A stretch of 64,000 bases of DNA from Helicobacter hepaticus ATCC 51449 (lineage in GTDB: Bacteria; Campylobacterota; Campylobacteria; Campylobacterales; Helicobacteraceae), in the NCBI RefSeq assembly GCF_000007905.1, contig NC_004917.1:496001-560000 (forward strand). The letters are read 5' to 3'. Positions 18,218-27,087 of the stretch are shown here, piece after piece. The position numbers were made by a program, and so were the translations under genes. Each line of letters starts with the position of its first letter. The first letter of the stretch is position 1. The notes beneath the pieces were generated by a model. The model was not told where the DNA came from. It made no database searches and worked only from the letters and a program-made list of their open reading frames with translations.

Positions 18218-18904
18218 ATGATGGGGTTTGAAATTACTGAAAACACATTTGTGATTTCTGATAGTCATTTTGGACATAAGGCTGTTTTGCAGCGCGAACC
18301 TAGTCGGCTCAAAAGTGCCAAAGCCTATGGATATAGTGATTTTTATGCGTTTCATAAACATTTATGGAATCAAGTAGTGGGCAAAAAAGATACGCTTTTG
18401 CATTTGGGAGATTTATATTATGCAGGTGGATTCCCTTATCTTAAAGGACTCAATGGCACGAAAAAACTTGTAATAGGAAATAATGATGTGGAACGTTTTG
18501 AAAAACTTAAAAATCTTAAAAGTTGGAGTGTTCAAAAAGGTTTAGCCTTACAAGTTCCCCAAAGCGAGGCAATTCTCAAAAAGCTCTATGCACAATTTGG
18601 CAAAAGTATGGTAAAAGATGATATTTATCTCAATGCCATAGTGCTTGATTGTGCAGGAGAGCGCATTATGTTTTCGCATTTTCCTGTGTTTCATCGCAAG
18701 GCACACGATAGATTCACTAAAAGTAGAGATACGCTTGATAAGCTTTTTGCCCTCGCGGATTGCTCACTGAATATTCACGGACATATCCATTCACGCAATA
18801 CAAATTATTCCTTTTGTTTTAATGTCAGCTGCGAACAGCTAGGTTTTGCTCCCAAACGACTTAAAGAAATTATTACCTTATGGCGACATAAAGTCCATAT
18901 TTAG
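18218..18904 (+). CDS. Calcineurin-like metallophosphoesterase
   Basis: A 228-aa cytoplasmic phosphoesterase with the motif set of the family: SDSHFGH (DxH) near residue 15, LGDLYYAG near residue 66, IGNND near 87, SHFPVFH near 151 and GHIHSR near 185. The third motif reads GNND where GNHD is usual, so the catalytic His at this point is replaced; some YfcE-like members also vary here. The substrate is unknown. Either of two adjacent ATGs (18218, 18221) could start it. The next gene, rnr, is read from a start 7 bp after its stop. Confidence 0.85.
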   Translation: MMGFEITENTFVISDSHFGHKAVLQREPSRLKSAKAYGYSDFYAFHKHLWNQVVGKKDTLLHLGDLYYAGGFPYLKGLNGTKKLVIGNNDVERFEKLKNLKSWSVQKGLALQVPQSEAILKKLYAQFGKSMVKDDIYLNAIVLDCAGERIMFSHFPVFHRKAHDRFTKSRDTLDKLFALADCSLNIHGHIHSRNTNYSFCFNVSCEQLGFAPKRLKEIITLWRHKVHI

Positions 18905-18911
18905 GGGAGCA

Positions 18912-20852
18912 ATGATATATTTTTACGCTCTTATTTCCTCTGGCACGATAAGGAGGCGCATTCCCAAATCTTTTGCTCACGCACTTAAACATTTAGAAGA
19001 GATAAATGTGCTTGAAAATAAAGGTGAATATTGCATACTTAAGCCTCACTTTATTATAGGCAGTGTAGATATTTCACGCAGTGGAAAAATCTACATCAAA
19101 AGCTTGAATATAAAAGATGAAAATGATTTTCTCCTTGAAAATGGACGATATGTTAAGCTCAAAAAAGGTGATATTATTCTCGCAAAGCACACAACAAAAA
19201 AAGCGCGTTTTATTACATTGCTTTACTCACCAAAAACTTATACCCTTGCTACTCTTGTGATGAAAAAGGGGGTAATTAAAGCTCTTGAGCTTGATACAAA
19301 AAGTGGAAAAGAACATTATATAGAACTTAAAGTCTCACAAAAATCGCTCAAAGCTTTGCCTCCGCACTGCGTGGTAAAGGTTGAGCTTTTATCTGGCAAT
19401 ATTGTTGAAGTGCTTGGAGTGCTTGGAGATGCACAAATTGACGAAAAAATAGTCCTAAGCTCTTATAATCGCGTCAATGAATTTAGCTCTAATGTCAAGG
19501 AGTTTGCTCAATCTTTTGGCGATGAAGTATGTAAAGAGATGTATCCCCATCGTGTAGATTTAAGCCACTTGCCTTTTTGTGTGATAGACCCCAAAGACGC
19601 ACGCGACCACGATGATGCGATTTATTTTGAAAGCAAAACAAAAACGCTTTATGTGGCTATTGCCGATGTAAGCGAATATGTAAGCTGTGAAAGTGTGCTT
19701 GATAAGGAAGCAAGACAAAGAGGTTTTAGCATATATTTTCCGCATAAAGTTGTGCCTATGCTCCCCTTTGAGCTAAGCAGCGGAATCTGCTCGTTAAAAG
19801 AAAACAAAGTGCGTTTAGCAATGGTATGGAAAATAACGCTTGATAAAAACGCACAAGTGCAAAAAAGTGAGCTCTTAGAAGCCTTTATACAATCTCACGC
19901 AAATGTCAGCTATGAAAACATAGAATCTTTTTTGCAAGGACACAAAAGCACTCTGCCAAAAGAGATTCAAAAATGGCTTAAGGCATATTTGCCTTATATC
20001 AAAAAACACAGGGCTATGCGCTTGCAGTATGGCTATGAATTTCAAAGCAATGAAATCAAGTTGGAACTTGATGAGTATCAAAATATAAGCTCGTGGCACA
20101 AAGTAGAGCACACTTTGGCTCATAGCATCATTGAAGAATCTATGCTCCTTGCAAATGTGCAAAGTGCGCTTATGCTCATCAATAATACACAAAAGGGCAT
20201 TTTTAGAATCCACCCTCCCCCCAAAGAAGAGCGCATACAATCACTACTATGGGAAATAAAAAATATGGGCTTTGAGCTACCCTCTACACTTGATTTTCAC
20301 AGCCTTATATTAGCTATACAAAACCAAGTCAAAGGAAGCAATATGGCAGAAGTGCTTGATGATATGATTATCAAATCTTTTGCTAAGGCAACTTATAGTG
20401 TCATCAATATCGGGCATTTTGGCTTAGGATTTGAGAGTTATACACATTTTACCTCTCCTATTCGCCGATATAGCGACTTAATCGTGCATAGAATCTTAAA
20501 AGCACTTCTTCATAAGGATAAATCCCTGTCTTTCTTACTTGAGGGGCTCAATGGTATTGCTCAAGAGATGAACATCAAACAAAAGCAAGTGAGCCATATT
20601 GAGCAGGATTTTTATCAACGCAAAATGCTTGCCTTTACACAAAAACTCTTAGAATCTATTCTACCTCTTATCTGCACTGCACTTGTGGTAGAAGAAGATT
20701 CTTATGCTATTGCGCTAGATACTATCCCGCAAATAAAAATTGCTCTTTCACACTCATTTGAGAGATTTAAACTTGTAAAAGTGCAAATAGAAAAAGTGGA
20801 TTTGCTTTGTGGCTATGTGCAAGGAAGAGTAATAGAATCTATCAGTCATTAA
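18912..20852 (+). CDS. rnr: Ribonuclease R
   Basis: A 646-aa 3'-5' exoribonuclease of the RNB family. The start is placed at 18912: AGGGGAG lies just before it and the product then matches the H. pylori length, whereas the longer frame from 18846 runs through the phosphoesterase coding region. The N-terminal part holds a cold-shock-like domain. The RNB catalytic motif (DPKDARDHDDAIYFE, with its Asp cluster) is near residue 220, and SPIRRYSDLIVHR near residue 515. The C-terminal S1 domain is short, as in other Helicobacter. The block rnr-holA-rpsF-ssb-rpsR is kept as in H. pylori. Confidence 0.93.
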   Translation: MIYFYALISSGTIRRRIPKSFAHALKHLEEINVLENKGEYCILKPHFIIGSVDISRSGKIYIKSLNIKDENDFLLENGRYVKLKKGDIILAKHTTKKARFITLLYSPKTYTLATLVMKKGVIKALELDTKSGKEHYIELKVSQKSLKALPPHCVVKVELLSGNIVEVLGVLGDAQIDEKIVLSSYNRVNEFSSNVKEFAQSFGDEVCKEMYPHRVDLSHLPFCVIDPKDARDHDDAIYFESKTKTLYVAIADVSEYVSCESVLDKEARQRGFSIYFPHKVVPMLPFELSSGICSLKENKVRLAMVWKITLDKNAQVQKSELLEAFIQSHANVSYENIESFLQGHKSTLPKEIQKWLKAYLPYIKKHRAMRLQYGYEFQSNEIKLELDEYQNISSWHKVEHTLAHSIIEESMLLANVQSALMLINNTQKGIFRIHPPPKEERIQSLLWEIKNMGFELPSTLDFHSLILAIQNQVKGSNMAEVLDDMIIKSFAKATYSVINIGHFGLGFESYTHFTSPIRRYSDLIVHRILKALLHKDKSLSFLLEGLNGIAQEMNIKQKQVSHIEQDFYQRKMLAFTQKLLESILPLICTALVVEEDSYAIALDTIPQIKIALSHSFERFKLVKVQIEKVDLLCGYVQGRVIESISH

Positions 20853-20937
20853 GTCTTAAAATTGACTAAAATTAAAATGTTACTTTATGAAAAATATTAT
20901 TTCAATATTTCAAAATCATTTTTAAGGAATCTCACAA

Positions 20938-21279
20938 TGAGCAAGATTTTGATTTCTCTGGCTTTAGTTTTTAGCTTGGGGACAACTTCCCTTGTTGCAG
21001 CACAAGCACAAGAAGTGCAAAAGCTAAGCAAAGCTGATGCCCAATTGCTTTTTTGGTAAGCAAGATGTCAATGTTGCATTGCTCAGTGATGAAGAAATGG
21101 ACATCACGGCGCAGTTAGCTCTAAAAAAGGCTTAGATAGAGATATTATACTCTTAGGCGCAGAGCTAGAGGGAAGTATCAAATATAGCCCCTGCTTATAT
21201 ACAAGGCGCACAAGCTTATCCAAACTCTGACGATTTTGTCATAATGTTTGAAATTGGCATTAAGGGTTTTAATAAATAA
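20938..21279 (+). pseudogene. Frameshifted gene for a small secreted protein
   Basis: An ATG at 20938 with AAGGA before it opens a good signal peptide (MSKILISLALVFSLG..., AQA cleavage), then runs into a stop after a T6 run (21049-21054). Removing one T continues the frame as LLFGKQDVNVALLSDEEMDIT. A second shift near 21104 restores TGAVSSKKGLDRDIILLGAELEGSI, and a third near 21190 restores APAYIQGAQAYPNSDD to a stop at 21277-21279. An intact copy would be about 113 aa and exported. At least three frameshifts mean the gene is dead. The family is not one I can name. Confidence 0.75.
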
Positions 21280-21328
21280 ATCCTGCTAGAATCCTTAGGA
21301 TTTACATCTTAAGGATTCTCTGCAATAA

Positions 21329-22339
21329 ATGTATAAATCTCAACTTGATACACTCTTAAAACAATCTGCTCCGCGCATAAGTTTTCTGTATGGTGATAGC
21401 TTTTTAGTGGGCTATTATAGTAGAAAAATTGCTCATTGTTTAAAAAGCGAGGAAAAGACGACTTTTTACTTTGATGAATACAATGCAAATAACATCAATG
21501 CTTTGCTTTCACAAGGCTCACTTTTTGGCTCTAGCTCACTTGTAGTGCTAAAAATCAATCATAAACTAAACAAGGCTGATATAGAGCTTTTTCTTACTTC
21601 ACTTTCACATAATACACAAAATGCGCTTATTATAGAATACTATCAAGCGTCAAATAAATCAGATGGGGATTATGTAAGAGATTGCAAAATTTGTGCTGGA
21701 TATTTTAAAAATCCCAAAATACCTAAAGATAGCATTGTGGAAGTGCGATTCTTTCCGCCAAAAATAGATGAATGTATGGGCTTTATGCGTGAGAGAAGCA
21801 AAGAATTAGGGCTTATTGCCGATGATAAGATTCTAGGCTATATTTTAGGATTACAAAATAATGATATTGCACTCTCTTTAAATGAATTAGAAAAATTTGT
21901 TATTTTCACAGGTGCAGAAAGAAGACCCATAGAACCAAATGATGTGAATTTACTTTGTGATGGCATAGCAAGTTTTAGTGTAGAAGAGCTATGCCATACT
22001 TTAATGGAAAAAAAGCCTATTATCAAAATGCTCAACACTATCTATGAAGAGGGAATTAATGAAATAATGATGATTGGGGAGATTCAAAGATTTTTTTATC
22101 AACTCTTTTTGTTTTTTGCTTTTATTAAAATCAAAGGACGACCCGATGCGAAAGAGATTCTAGGATTTAGTCCACCTGCTCATATTATTGAGCGTTTATC
22201 ACGTTATTGCATTCGTTTTAAAGAGACACAATATATTGCTATCTTTGAGTTACTCTCTGCTTGGCGCTATGAAGTAAGCAAAGGCAAATCCAAACAATCT
22301 ATGAGCACTTTAATTAAAATTCAAGAAATGATAAGATAG
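21329..22339 (+). CDS. holA: DNA polymerase III delta subunit
   Basis: A 336-aa protein with the HolA layout: an N-terminal AAA+-like domain starting ISFLYGDSFLVGYYSRKI, where the P-loop is degenerate as in all delta subunits, and a helical C-terminal domain rich in basic residues. It loads the beta clamp with the tau/gamma complex. Sequence conservation in this family is low; the call is supported by its place between rnr and rpsF as in H. pylori. An AAGGA lies 13 nt before the ATG, a little far. Confidence 0.8.
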   Translation: MYKSQLDTLLKQSAPRISFLYGDSFLVGYYSRKIAHCLKSEEKTTFYFDEYNANNINALLSQGSLFGSSSLVVLKINHKLNKADIELFLTSLSHNTQNALIIEYYQASNKSDGDYVRDCKICAGYFKNPKIPKDSIVEVRFFPPKIDECMGFMRERSKELGLIADDKILGYILGLQNNDIALSLNELEKFVIFTGAERRPIEPNDVNLLCDGIASFSVEELCHTLMEKKPIIKMLNTIYEEGINEIMMIGEIQRFFYQLFLFFAFIKIKGRPDAKEILGFSPPAHIIERLSRYCIRFKETQYIAIFELLSAWRYEVSKGKSKQSMSTLIKIQEMIR

Positions 22340-22433
22340 AATCTTACCCTTACACCTTGCTCTTTTGTAACACAAAAGCTTTGTGGCTTCATAGCAATAA
22401 ACAAAAGGGCGGTTACACCAAAAGGAGATTACA
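22340..22433 (+). promoter_or_regulatory. rpsF operon leader with a short hairpin
   Basis: The 94-bp gap before rpsF contains CTTTTGT-AAC-ACAAAAG (22362-22378), a 7-bp stem with a tight loop, then a GGGCGGTTACACC stretch and the AAAGGAG ribosome binding site. In many bacteria the S6:S18 complex binds the rpsF leader to control its own operon. I see a structured leader but cannot confirm the S6:S18 motif by eye; the hairpin may simply end the holA transcript. Confidence 0.3.
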
Positions 22434-22847
22434 ATGAAATTTTATGAGACGATGTTTATTCTCAAACCCACACTTGTAGAAGTAGAAATCAAAGCACGAC
22501 TTGATTTTTTTAAAGAAGTCATTATCAAAAATGGTGGCGAGATTGAAACTTGCCTTGATATGGGTATGCGAAATCTTGCCTATGAGATTAAAAAAAATAA
22601 ACGTGGATACTACTTTGTCATCTACTTCAAGGCTCAACCTAGCTTAATTTTGGAGCTTGAGCGCAATTATCGCATTAATGAAGAGATTTTGCGCTTTATC
22701 GTCATAAAATATGAGAGTAAAAAAGAACAAAGTGCGTGGCAAAGCCTTGTAAATAAAGCAAATAATAAACCAGAACCCAAACCCACAAAAGCTAAAAAAG
22801 AAGATGTTGCCCCAGAGGCTAAAGAGCAAGCCCAGACAGAGGCTTAA
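22434..22847 (+). CDS. rpsF: 30S ribosomal protein S6
   Basis: A 137-aa S6 protein. It has the ferredoxin-like S6 core (residues 1-100, starting [14 protein letters not shown], with [25 protein letters not shown]) and a lysine/proline/alanine-rich tail that is not conserved. It pairs with S18 in the platform of the 30S subunit. A strong AAAGGAG precedes the ATG. rpsF, ssb and rpsR are spaced by less than 20 bp and form the standard S6-SSB-S18 operon. Confidence 0.97.
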   Translation: MKFYETMFILKPTLVEVEIKARLDFFKEVIIKNGGEIETCLDMGMRNLAYEIKKNKRGYYFVIYFKAQPSLILELERNYRINEEILRFIVIKYESKKEQSAWQSLVNKANNKPEPKPTKAKKEDVAPEAKEQAQTEA

Positions 22848-22864
22848 TACGAGTGAGAAGCTAG

Positions 22865-23377
22865 ATGTATAATAAGGTGATTATAATAGGAAATCTTACA
22901 CGAGATGTGGAACTCCGATATTTGCCTAGTGGGAGCGCTCTAGCTACCATTGGATTAGCAAGCAATAGGAGATTCAAAAAGCAAGATGGCTCTCAAGGTG
23001 AAGAAGTATGCTTTATAGATGTAAAGCTTTTTGGGCGCAGTGCAGAGGTAGCAAATCAATATTTGCGCAAGGGAAGCAAGATTCTCATTGAAGGACGTTT
23101 GAGTTTAGAATCGTGGAACGACCAAAGCGGTGCAAAACGAAGTAGGCATACCATTACTGCAGAAAGTATGCAAATGCTAGATTCTAAACCTAGTGGAGAT
23201 GAGAACCCTTATAACAATACAAATGCCTCTAATACAGGAATGCAACATAATACCAATAACTCACCAAACTATAATCAAACTCACTCGCAGCCACAAGGAA
23301 ATGGGAATATTGGGACAGGAAACTATCCTCAAAATATCCCCGAAATCAACATTGATGATGAAGATATACCTTTTTAA
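22865..23377 (+). CDS. ssb: Single-stranded DNA-binding protein
   Basis: A 170-aa SSB. Residues 1-105 form the OB fold ([23 protein letters not shown], with the conserved NRR and W residues), followed by an N/Q/G-rich linker and the acidic C-terminal tip DDEDIPF that recruits replication and repair partners. It sits between the S6 and S18 genes, as in most bacteria. Confidence 0.97.
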   Translation: MYNKVIIIGNLTRDVELRYLPSGSALATIGLASNRRFKKQDGSQGEEVCFIDVKLFGRSAEVANQYLRKGSKILIEGRLSLESWNDQSGAKRSRHTITAESMQMLDSKPSGDENPYNNTNASNTGMQHNTNNSPNYNQTHSQPQGNGNIGTGNYPQNIPEINIDDEDIPF

Positions 23378-23395
23378 TAAACACAAGGAGCAATA

Positions 23396-23650
23396 ATGGA
23401 AAAGAAAAAATACTCAAAACGATACTGCCGATATACCGAAGCAAAGCTTGAATATATTGATTACAAAGATGTGGAAATGCTTAAGCATTCACTCTCAGAG
23501 CGATACAAGATTATGCCAAGACGTCTTACAGGCAATACAAAACGTTGGCAAGAACGTGTAGAAGTAGCAATCAAACGCGCAAGACATATGGCTCTTATCC
23601 CCTACATCGTGGATAGAAAAAAAGTTGTTGAGAATCCTTTTAAAATCTAG
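23396..23650 (+). CDS. rpsR: 30S ribosomal protein S18
   Basis: An 84-aa, highly basic S18 protein. The conserved core [28 protein letters not shown] and the [14 protein letters not shown]-type end (here [17 protein letters not shown]) are intact. An AAGGAG site is placed 5 nt upstream. It is the last gene of the rpsF operon; about 100 bp follow before the next start. Confidence 0.96.
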   Translation: MEKKKYSKRYCRYTEAKLEYIDYKDVEMLKHSLSERYKIMPRRLTGNTKRWQERVEVAIKRARHMALIPYIVDRKKVVENPFKI

Positions 23651-23752
23651 CAACATTTCCGCATTAGCCATAACTTGCTTTGATTTTTGGTGCAAAATAA
23701 AATTAATAATAGAATTCTGCTATAATCAAAAGTCTATACTCAAAGGATAAGT

Positions 23753-25816
23753 ATGCGGAGAGATGCACTTCTTTTTGTCTTTACATTATGTTTTTTCGCA
23801 ACTTTGGGTGTGTTTTGGTGGGCTTTTGAACCAGAGCGTATAAGTCAAGAGGTGCTTGATCTCTTTCCACATAATGATGATAAAGAAGTGATTGAAGCAT
23901 ACAGATATTTTTCTAGCTCTAAATATGTGCCTGTGGCGATTAAAGGCTTTGATGAAAATGCACAAAAGCGTATGCAAGATATTGTTCGCATTATTCAATC
24001 TCTTCCCTATGTTTCCTCTGTCATTGAAGAAAATATCCCCTTAGAAAAACAGCTCTATACCTTTTTAGCACAAAATACTTCTTATATCCTCGCTCCACAC
24101 AACGCCTCATTTGATTCTCATTCGCAATATACTCTTATTTCGCTTGAGGCGCAAAAGATTTTCGCTCCTTTATTACACCAACTTACAAATCATTTTGCAT
24201 CTTCTGCTCCGCCAGCCTCCTCTACCCTTATAGCAAAAGATTATGGCTTAATGGTATTAGTAGAGCTTGCAAACCTTGAAGATGAAGCTATTAAATCCAC
24301 GCTACAAAGCTTTAAAGCCATAGCTCAAGATTATCCTGATATGCGCTATTTTTCGTCTGATTTTATGCGTGTAGAGAATCTAGAATTAATTTTAAATGAA
24401 GTAAATTTTCTTTTAGGTTTTGCCTCATTTGTATTTGTATTGCTGTATTTTGTGATTATTCGCATACCACTTTTGACTTTTTATACTATTTGCACACTCA
24501 TTCTCTCTAATGCCCTTGCAATTTTGCTTACCCTTTGCATATATCCAAAAGTTACGATTATGGCATTAAGCTTTGGTATGGGCATTTCAAATATTGCCAT
24601 TGATTATATGATGCATCATCACTTCTTTGGGCTTTATACACAAAGTGCGGCTTTTCGTAAGCAATCTTCATATCCTCGTCCACCATTTAATCTTCCTGTG
24701 TTTTATGGTTATTTTACAACAATGGTAGGCTTTGGTGCGTGTTTGTTTATCCCTTTTCCTCTCTTATCACAACTTGCTCTTTATGCAATGATTTCTTTAA
24801 GCGTAGCATATATTAACTTCGCATTCATATATCCACGCATAGGTTTTAAGCCACCACGACTTTTTAGTGTAATTTCGGCATTGAGGAAACCCTTTATCCC
24901 GAGTATTGTATTTTTAAGCATAGCGCTAATAGGTTTTATCTACATAAGCACACAACTTAAACTTGATTTTGACCTCTCTAAACTTGATTATCAAAATAAA
25001 CCTATGCTCAAAGAAAGAGCATTTTTTGCGCACATTCAAGACAAAGATGAAAATGATGTATTACTCTTTGCAGATAAAAGTGAGGGGCTTATGCTCTTTG
25101 TGCGTGGGCTTATACAATCCACAGGTGCGATAAACTTCAGACAAAGTGAAGGAGAATCTCATTTAGAGAAATATTATTATCTCGTGCATATGTCAAAACC
25201 CCAAATTGTTAAGACACAAGAACTTTTAAAATCTCTGCAAGCAGCTGATAGCGATTCTAAAGACACTACAAAATTACAAGAAAATGTGCAAAGTCTGTGG
25301 AGCGTAGAAGAGCAAGAAAAAATTGCACAATCTAATGTGCACCTTGACGCACGCCCTTTGCAAAGCATTATGGATAACTTAGCAGATTCTATCTACCAAC
25401 CTATGCTTATCGTGCTTGGCATTGCGCTATGCCTTATGCTCTTAACCCTTGCATTTAGCACACATAAAGCATTTTTAAGTGCGGCAAGCTTTGTGCTTTT
25501 TCCTTTGAGTATGGCACTCTGTGTCATATCAAGCCATAGCGTATTAAATATGATGCACCTTTTCGCTTTGCTCATTTTAGTAGTTGTAAGTGTGGATTAT
25601 GGAATCTATGCCATAAAAGAAGGGGATAATCCACGTTCAACTCACGCTATTGTATTTTCTGCACTTACTACAGGCTTGAGCTTTGGGATCTTGATGATCT
25701 CAAACACAAAAGCTCTTAATTCTTTTGGAGAAGTTATTTTCAGCGGAATGAGTTGTATATTATTATTGCTTATATGCGGACGCTTTAAACACAAAGCAAT
25801 TAAACAAATAATATAA
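23753..25816 (+). CDS. MMPL/RND-type membrane protein (predicted exporter)
   Basis: A 687-aa polytopic protein with the RND duplication: one N-terminal membrane helix, a large periplasmic loop, five helices (about residues 215-380), a second loop and a further five helices (about 540-685). The paired membrane motifs ISNIAIDYMMHHH and VVSVDYGIYAIKEG carry the acidic Asp expected in MMPL proteins (helix 4 and 10). Family members move lipids or other hydrophobic compounds across the envelope. The substrate is unknown. The DUF268 methyltransferase starts 33 bp later and may be co-transcribed, which suggests a role in the envelope. Confidence 0.75.
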   Translation: MRRDALLFVFTLCFFATLGVFWWAFEPERISQEVLDLFPHNDDKEVIEAYRYFSSSKYVPVAIKGFDENAQKRMQDIVRIIQSLPYVSSVIEENIPLEKQLYTFLAQNTSYILAPHNASFDSHSQYTLISLEAQKIFAPLLHQLTNHFASSAPPASSTLIAKDYGLMVLVELANLEDEAIKSTLQSFKAIAQDYPDMRYFSSDFMRVENLELILNEVNFLLGFASFVFVLLYFVIIRIPLLTFYTICTLILSNALAILLTLCIYPKVTIMALSFGMGISNIAIDYMMHHHFFGLYTQSAAFRKQSSYPRPPFNLPVFYGYFTTMVGFGACLFIPFPLLSQLALYAMISLSVAYINFAFIYPRIGFKPPRLFSVISALRKPFIPSIVFLSIALIGFIYISTQLKLDFDLSKLDYQNKPMLKERAFFAHIQDKDENDVLLFADKSEGLMLFVRGLIQSTGAINFRQSEGESHLEKYYYLVHMSKPQIVKTQELLKSLQAADSDSKDTTKLQENVQSLWSVEEQEKIAQSNVHLDARPLQSIMDNLADSIYQPMLIVLGIALCLMLLTLAFSTHKAFLSAASFVLFPLSMALCVISSHSVLNMMHLFALLILVVVSVDYGIYAIKEGDNPRSTHAIVFSALTTGLSFGILMISNTKALNSFGEVIFSGMSCILLLLICGRFKHKAIKQII

Positions 25817-25849
25817 TTTCTTAATCTAAACCCATACAAAAGGAATAAA

Positions 25850-26722
25850 ATGAAACAAAAAATGCCCATATGGAAAAAAATTTTAAGAGAAATATCACGC
25901 CCATTTTATCAAATGTGGCTTATTACAAATGGAGCGAGTGGAGGCGAAATAATGAGCAACCAAGAAATTGCCAAAGATAAGACAGACTATACACGTCTTA
26001 ATATGGATAAACGATTTGTGATTGATAGTGAGTGGGATTATTTGTGCTTAGGGGATAAGTATGCACCTAATGGTGTTATAGATTCACAATATTTTATACA
26101 AGATATTTGGGGAGCGCGTAAAGTTTTAGCTCATAAACCCGATGTGCATTATGATGTAGGCTCTAGTGTGAGGGATTTTATCGCGCATTGTCTCGCTTAT
26201 AATCAAAAAATTACCTTGCTTGATATACGTCCAATGAATAATCAATTTAATACGAGCTTTTTAAACAACGGGGGGGGGGGCATAATATATATTCAAGCCA
26301 ATGCTACGCGTTTAGAAAATATAGCTGATAATTCTATCCACTCACTCTCTGCACTATGTAGTATAGAACATTTTGGACTTGGGCGTTATGGAGACCCCAT
26401 AGAACCAGATGCGTGGGAGGGAGCATTAAAAGCCTTTCAAAGAGTATTAAAACCCAATGGACGGCTTTATCTAAGTGTGCCTGTGGCAGATGAGGATAGG
26501 CTTTGTTTCAATGCCCACCGCATTTACAAACCACAAACTATTATTGATAGCCTAGATTCTATGCAAATTATTGAAATGGGCTATATAAAAGATTTTGATG
26601 TGATAGAATGTATGAAATGGGAAAATAACAATCTACACATCAATAAGGAAGCACTCGAATCTATGCCAAAAGCACATAAAAGAAGTTGTTGCTTTGGCTT
26701 ATTTGAATTTGCAAAAAAATAG
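25850..26722 (+). CDS. DUF268 SAM-dependent methyltransferase, phase-variable (ON)
   Basis: A 290-aa protein of the DUF268/SAM methyltransferase class. It has a Rossmann-like VHYDVGSSVRDFIAHCLAYNQKITLLDIR segment (motif I, about residues 101-130) and an ALCSIEHFGLGRYGDPIEP-type motif later, followed by the LKPNGRLYLSVPV segment usual in methyltransferases. DUF268 genes are commonly found with surface glycan genes. The frame contains an 11-G tract at 26270-26280 that encodes G-G-G-G. With 10 G the reading frame stops at once (TAA); with 12 G it stops after 15 codons. The present length is the ON state. It ends one base before the convergent rpsO. Confidence 0.85.
   Translation: MKQKMPIWKKILREISRPFYQMWLITNGASGGEIMSNQEIAKDKTDYTRLNMDKRFVIDSEWDYLCLGDKYAPNGVIDSQYFIQDIWGARKVLAHKPDVHYDVGSSVRDFIAHCLAYNQKITLLDIRPMNNQFNTSFLNNGGGGIIYIQANATRLENIADNSIHSLSALCSIEHFGLGRYGDPIEPDAWEGALKAFQRVLKPNGRLYLSVPVADEDRLCFNAHRIYKPQTIIDSLDSMQIIEMGYIKDFDVIECMKWENNNLHINKEALESMPKAHKRSCCFGLFEFAKK
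26270..26280 (+). repeat. Poly-G tract (11 G), contingency locus
   Basis: Eleven consecutive G residues in a genome of very low GC lie inside the methyltransferase frame. Poly-G tracts of this kind switch genes by slipped-strand mispairing in Helicobacter and Campylobacter. Confidence 0.95.
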
Positions 26723-26723
26723 C

Positions 26724-26996
26724 TTATCTGTCTTTGAGTTTAAGCTCACCGATAAGTTTTGCATAACGATTATATTGCGTCTTTTTAAGATAAGAAAGGA
26801 GCGATTTTCTCTGCCCTACAAGCTTTAAAAGCCCCAAACGACTTGAATGGTCTTTTGGATTAGCTTTTAAATGCTCTGTTAAATCTGCAATTCTTTGTGA
26901 AAGCAATGCGATTTGCACCTCACTTGAGCCTGTATCCTTACTATCTCGTGCGAATTTAGCAATAATCTCTTTCTTCTTCGCCATATCTAAAGCCAT
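26724..26996 (-). CDS. rpsO: 30S ribosomal protein S15
   Basis: A 90-aa S15 with the conserved stretches [22 protein letters not shown] (residues about 14-36), [24 protein letters not shown] and the [13 protein letters not shown] end. It binds 16S rRNA early in 30S assembly. GGAGG precedes the ATG. It is the only intact gene on this strand until rpoD and it converges with the methyltransferase gene. Confidence 0.97.
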   Translation of the reverse strand: MALDMAKKKEIIAKFARDSKDTGSSEVQIALLSQRIADLTEHLKANPKDHSSRLGLLKLVGQRKSLLSYLKKTQYNRYAKLIGELKLKDR

Positions 26997-27087
26997 TTTG
27001 ACCTCCTTGATTGGTATAAAATAAAGTTTGGATTCTATCTTAAAAATCTAAAAAATACATAAAATACGCTATTTTTGCTTTTTGCTC

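Noticed and set aside
20862-20937. Upstream extension of the small ORF at 20862 as the true start
   Set aside because: The signal peptide and ribosome binding site both support the ATG at 20938; the added 25 residues look like leader sequence.
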